A stretch of DNA of 5,831 nucleotides, taken from contig JAPSKG010000148.1 of NCBI GenBank assembly GCA_031177795.1, positions 1-5,831 on the forward strand, in the 5' to 3' direction. This DNA is from Domibacillus sp. Its GTDB lineage: Bacteria; Bacillota; Bacilli; Bacillales; Domibacillaceae. A program made the position numbers and the translations under genes. Numbering within the stretch: the stretch's first letter is position 1; each line of letters begins with the position of its first letter. Shown piece by piece: positions 4,498-5,831 of the stretch. The notes under the pieces were generated by a model. That model was not told where the DNA came from. It saw only the letters and a list, made by a program, of their open reading frames with translations, and ran no database searches.

Positions 4498-5831
4498 TTT
4501 TATTGATTGATAACTATGATTCATTCACTTACAATTTGTATCAACAAATCGGCCGTATCGGCAAAAGCGTCCGTGTAGTGCGCAACGATGAAATAACGGT
4601 AAAAGAAATTGAAGCATTAGAGCCAGAAGCCATTGTTATTTCTCCCGGGCCCGGGACACCGGAAGAAGCGGGTGTTTCCATTGAAGTAATCCGCACCTTT
4701 TACAACCGAATCCCGATTTTAGGTATTTGTCTTGGCCATCAGGCAATTGCAGCCGCTTTTGGAACAAAGGTGATTCAAGCAAAAACCATTAAACACGGAA
4801 AGTTGTCGATGGTTCGCCACGATGGAAAAGGGTTGTTTGCGGCTGTTGAAGGCCCAGTTCCCGTTATGCGGTACCATTCGCTCGTTGCAGACCGCGAAAC
4901 ACTAAGCCCGAAGCTTGAAGTAACGGCAGAATCTACGGATGACCTGGAAATTATGGCATTTCGCCATAAAGATTACCCGGTATTTGGCCTGCAATTCCAT
5001 CCTGAATCGATTGGGACTGAGATTGGCGATAAACTGGTTGGCGAGTTTTTCCGTTCTTACCAAAAAGAAAAAAAGATCAAAAATCATTTACTGAAATTAT
5101 CGAATGGGGAATCTCTTTCTTTTAAAGAAATGGAAGAAGCCGTTAATGAAATTTTGCATGATGATGTATCGGACAGTGAAATTGCTGCGTTTTTAATGGG
5201 TTTAAAAGCGAAAGGGGAAACGGTTGATGAAATTGCAGCCCTTGTGCACGTTCTTCGCCAAAATGCAGTATCGACGCAAACTAAATGGAAAAATGTAATG
5301 GACAACTGTGGCACAGGCGGCGATGGCTCTCAAAGTTTTAACATCAGCACAACTTCGGCTTTTGTTTTAGCTGGAGCTGGCGTGAAAGTGGCAAAGCATG
5401 GCAACCGGAGTGTTTCAAGTAAAACAGGCAGTGCCGATGTTTTAGAGCACCTTGGTGTTTCCCTTGATTTTTTAGCAGAAGAAACGGACAAGCTGCTTGC
5501 TGAAAATGGAATTACTTTTTTGTTTGCGCCACATGTTCATCCAAAATTAAAAAGGATTATGAAAGTGCGCCGTGATTTAAAAATTCCAACAATCTTTAAT
5601 TTGATCGGGCCTCTTACAAATCCGGTTGCTCTTGATACACAGCTGCTGGGCATTTACCGCCGCGATATGCTGGAGATGATGGCCGAGGTGCTTCATCGTC
5701 TCGGAAGAAAGCGGGCTGTTGTATTAAATGGTGCTGGCTACATGGATGAAGCATCATTAGCTGGTGAAAACCACTTAGTGGTTTTGGATAATGGAAAAAC
5801 AGAAAAAATGATCGTAACTGCTGAATCCGTT
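4494..5831 (+). CDS. trpGD: Fused anthranilate synthase component II / anthranilate phosphoribosyltransferase (partial)
   Basis: One frame stays open for 446 codons to the window edge. Residues 1-194 are a class I glutamine amidotransferase: NYDSFTYNL (7-15), SPGPGTP (50-56), nucleophile Cys79 in GICLGHQ, and His169/Glu171 in QFHPES. It releases ammonia from glutamine for TrpE. From about residue 195 the chain reads IKNHLLKLSNGESLSF, the usual TrpD start but with Ile (ATC, 5076-5078) where a separate TrpD would have Met. The TrpD part has CGTGGDG (272-278), KHGNRSVSSK (301-310), the paired Arg359-Arg360, NLIGPLTNP (369-377) and the metal site Asp418-Glu419; it transfers phosphoribosyl from PRPP to anthranilate. 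With a normal TrpD of about 340 residues, some 85-90 residues lie beyond the window. GGAGGTG (4482-4488) sits inside the trpE end. No stop, ATG or good Shine-Dalgarno occurs at the junction. The architecture matches enterobacterial TrpGD. Confidence 0.93.
   Translation, partial: MILLIDNYDSFTYNLYQQIGRIGKSVRVVRNDEITVKEIEALEPEAIVISPGPGTPEEAGVSIEVIRTFYNRIPILGICLGHQAIAAAFGTKVIQAKTIKHGKLSMVRHDGKGLFAAVEGPVPVMRYHSLVADRETLSPKLEVTAESTDDLEIMAFRHKDYPVFGLQFHPESIGTEIGDKLVGEFFRSYQKEKKIKNHLLKLSNGESLSFKEMEEAVNEILHDDVSDSEIAAFLMGLKAKGETVDEIAALVHVLRQNAVSTQTKWKNVMDNCGTGGDGSQSFNISTTSAFVLAGAGVKVAKHGNRSVSSKTGSADVLEHLGVSLDFLAEETDKLLAENGITFLFAPHVHPKLKRIMKVRRDLKIPTIFNLIGPLTNPVALDTQLLGIYRRDMLEMMAEVLHRLGRKRAVVLNGAGYMDEASLAGENHLVVLDNGKTEKMIVTAESV

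Noticed and set aside
3611..4524. Several open frames in other frames and on the minus strand within trpE
   Set aside because: They are shadows of the strongly supported trpE frame, without ribosome binding sites or recognisable motifs.
4902..5314. Two minus-strand open frames within trpGD
   Set aside because: They overlap conserved TrpG and TrpD motifs on the + strand and show no independent signals.

Overview
The window looks like chromosomal DNA from a low-GC Gram-positive bacterium of the Bacillaceae type. The signs are AT-rich intergenic DNA, strong AAGGAG-type ribosome binding sites, a TTG start codon, SigA-type promoters, U-tailed intrinsic terminators and tRNA-sensing T-box leaders. 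All convincing genes are on the + strand. I see no rRNA, tRNA, insertion sequence or CRISPR array. Family assignments come from motifs read by eye; no database search was run.

Layout. (1) 1-86: probably the last codons of an unidentified gene. (2) 73-184: a compact unit made of a near-consensus promoter, a Fur-like operator over the start site, a hairpin with a C5U5 loop and a strong terminator. It would make a transcript of about 77 nt and strongly resembles a Fur-controlled small RNA of the FsrA kind. (3) 241-1775: a two-gene operon for a nitrilase-family amidohydrolase and a GNAT acetyltransferase, overlapping by one base and closed by a terminator at 1829-1858. (4) 2012-2257: an isolated 81-residue Cys/His-rich protein, probably zinc-binding. 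(5) 2258-2540: a gap with no convincing gene, holding inverted repeats and a possible degenerate remnant of a GNAT 3' end. (6) 2541-3079: the trp promoter and two consecutive T-box riboswitches, each with a UGG (Trp) specifier and its own terminator. (7) 3103-5831: trpE, then an uninterrupted in-frame trpG-trpD fusion that runs off the window.

How it works together. TrpE and the TrpG domain form anthranilate synthase, and the TrpD domain adds phosphoribosyl to anthranilate, so the first two steps of tryptophan synthesis are encoded by two coupled genes. Transcription must pass two leaders in series, each needing uncharged tRNA-Trp, which should give tight control by tryptophan supply. TrpE also carries the motifs for feedback binding of tryptophan.

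The most notable points are the FsrA-like small RNA locus, the TrpGD fusion in a Bacillaceae-like genome, and the different tRNA-contacting base in the two T-boxes.
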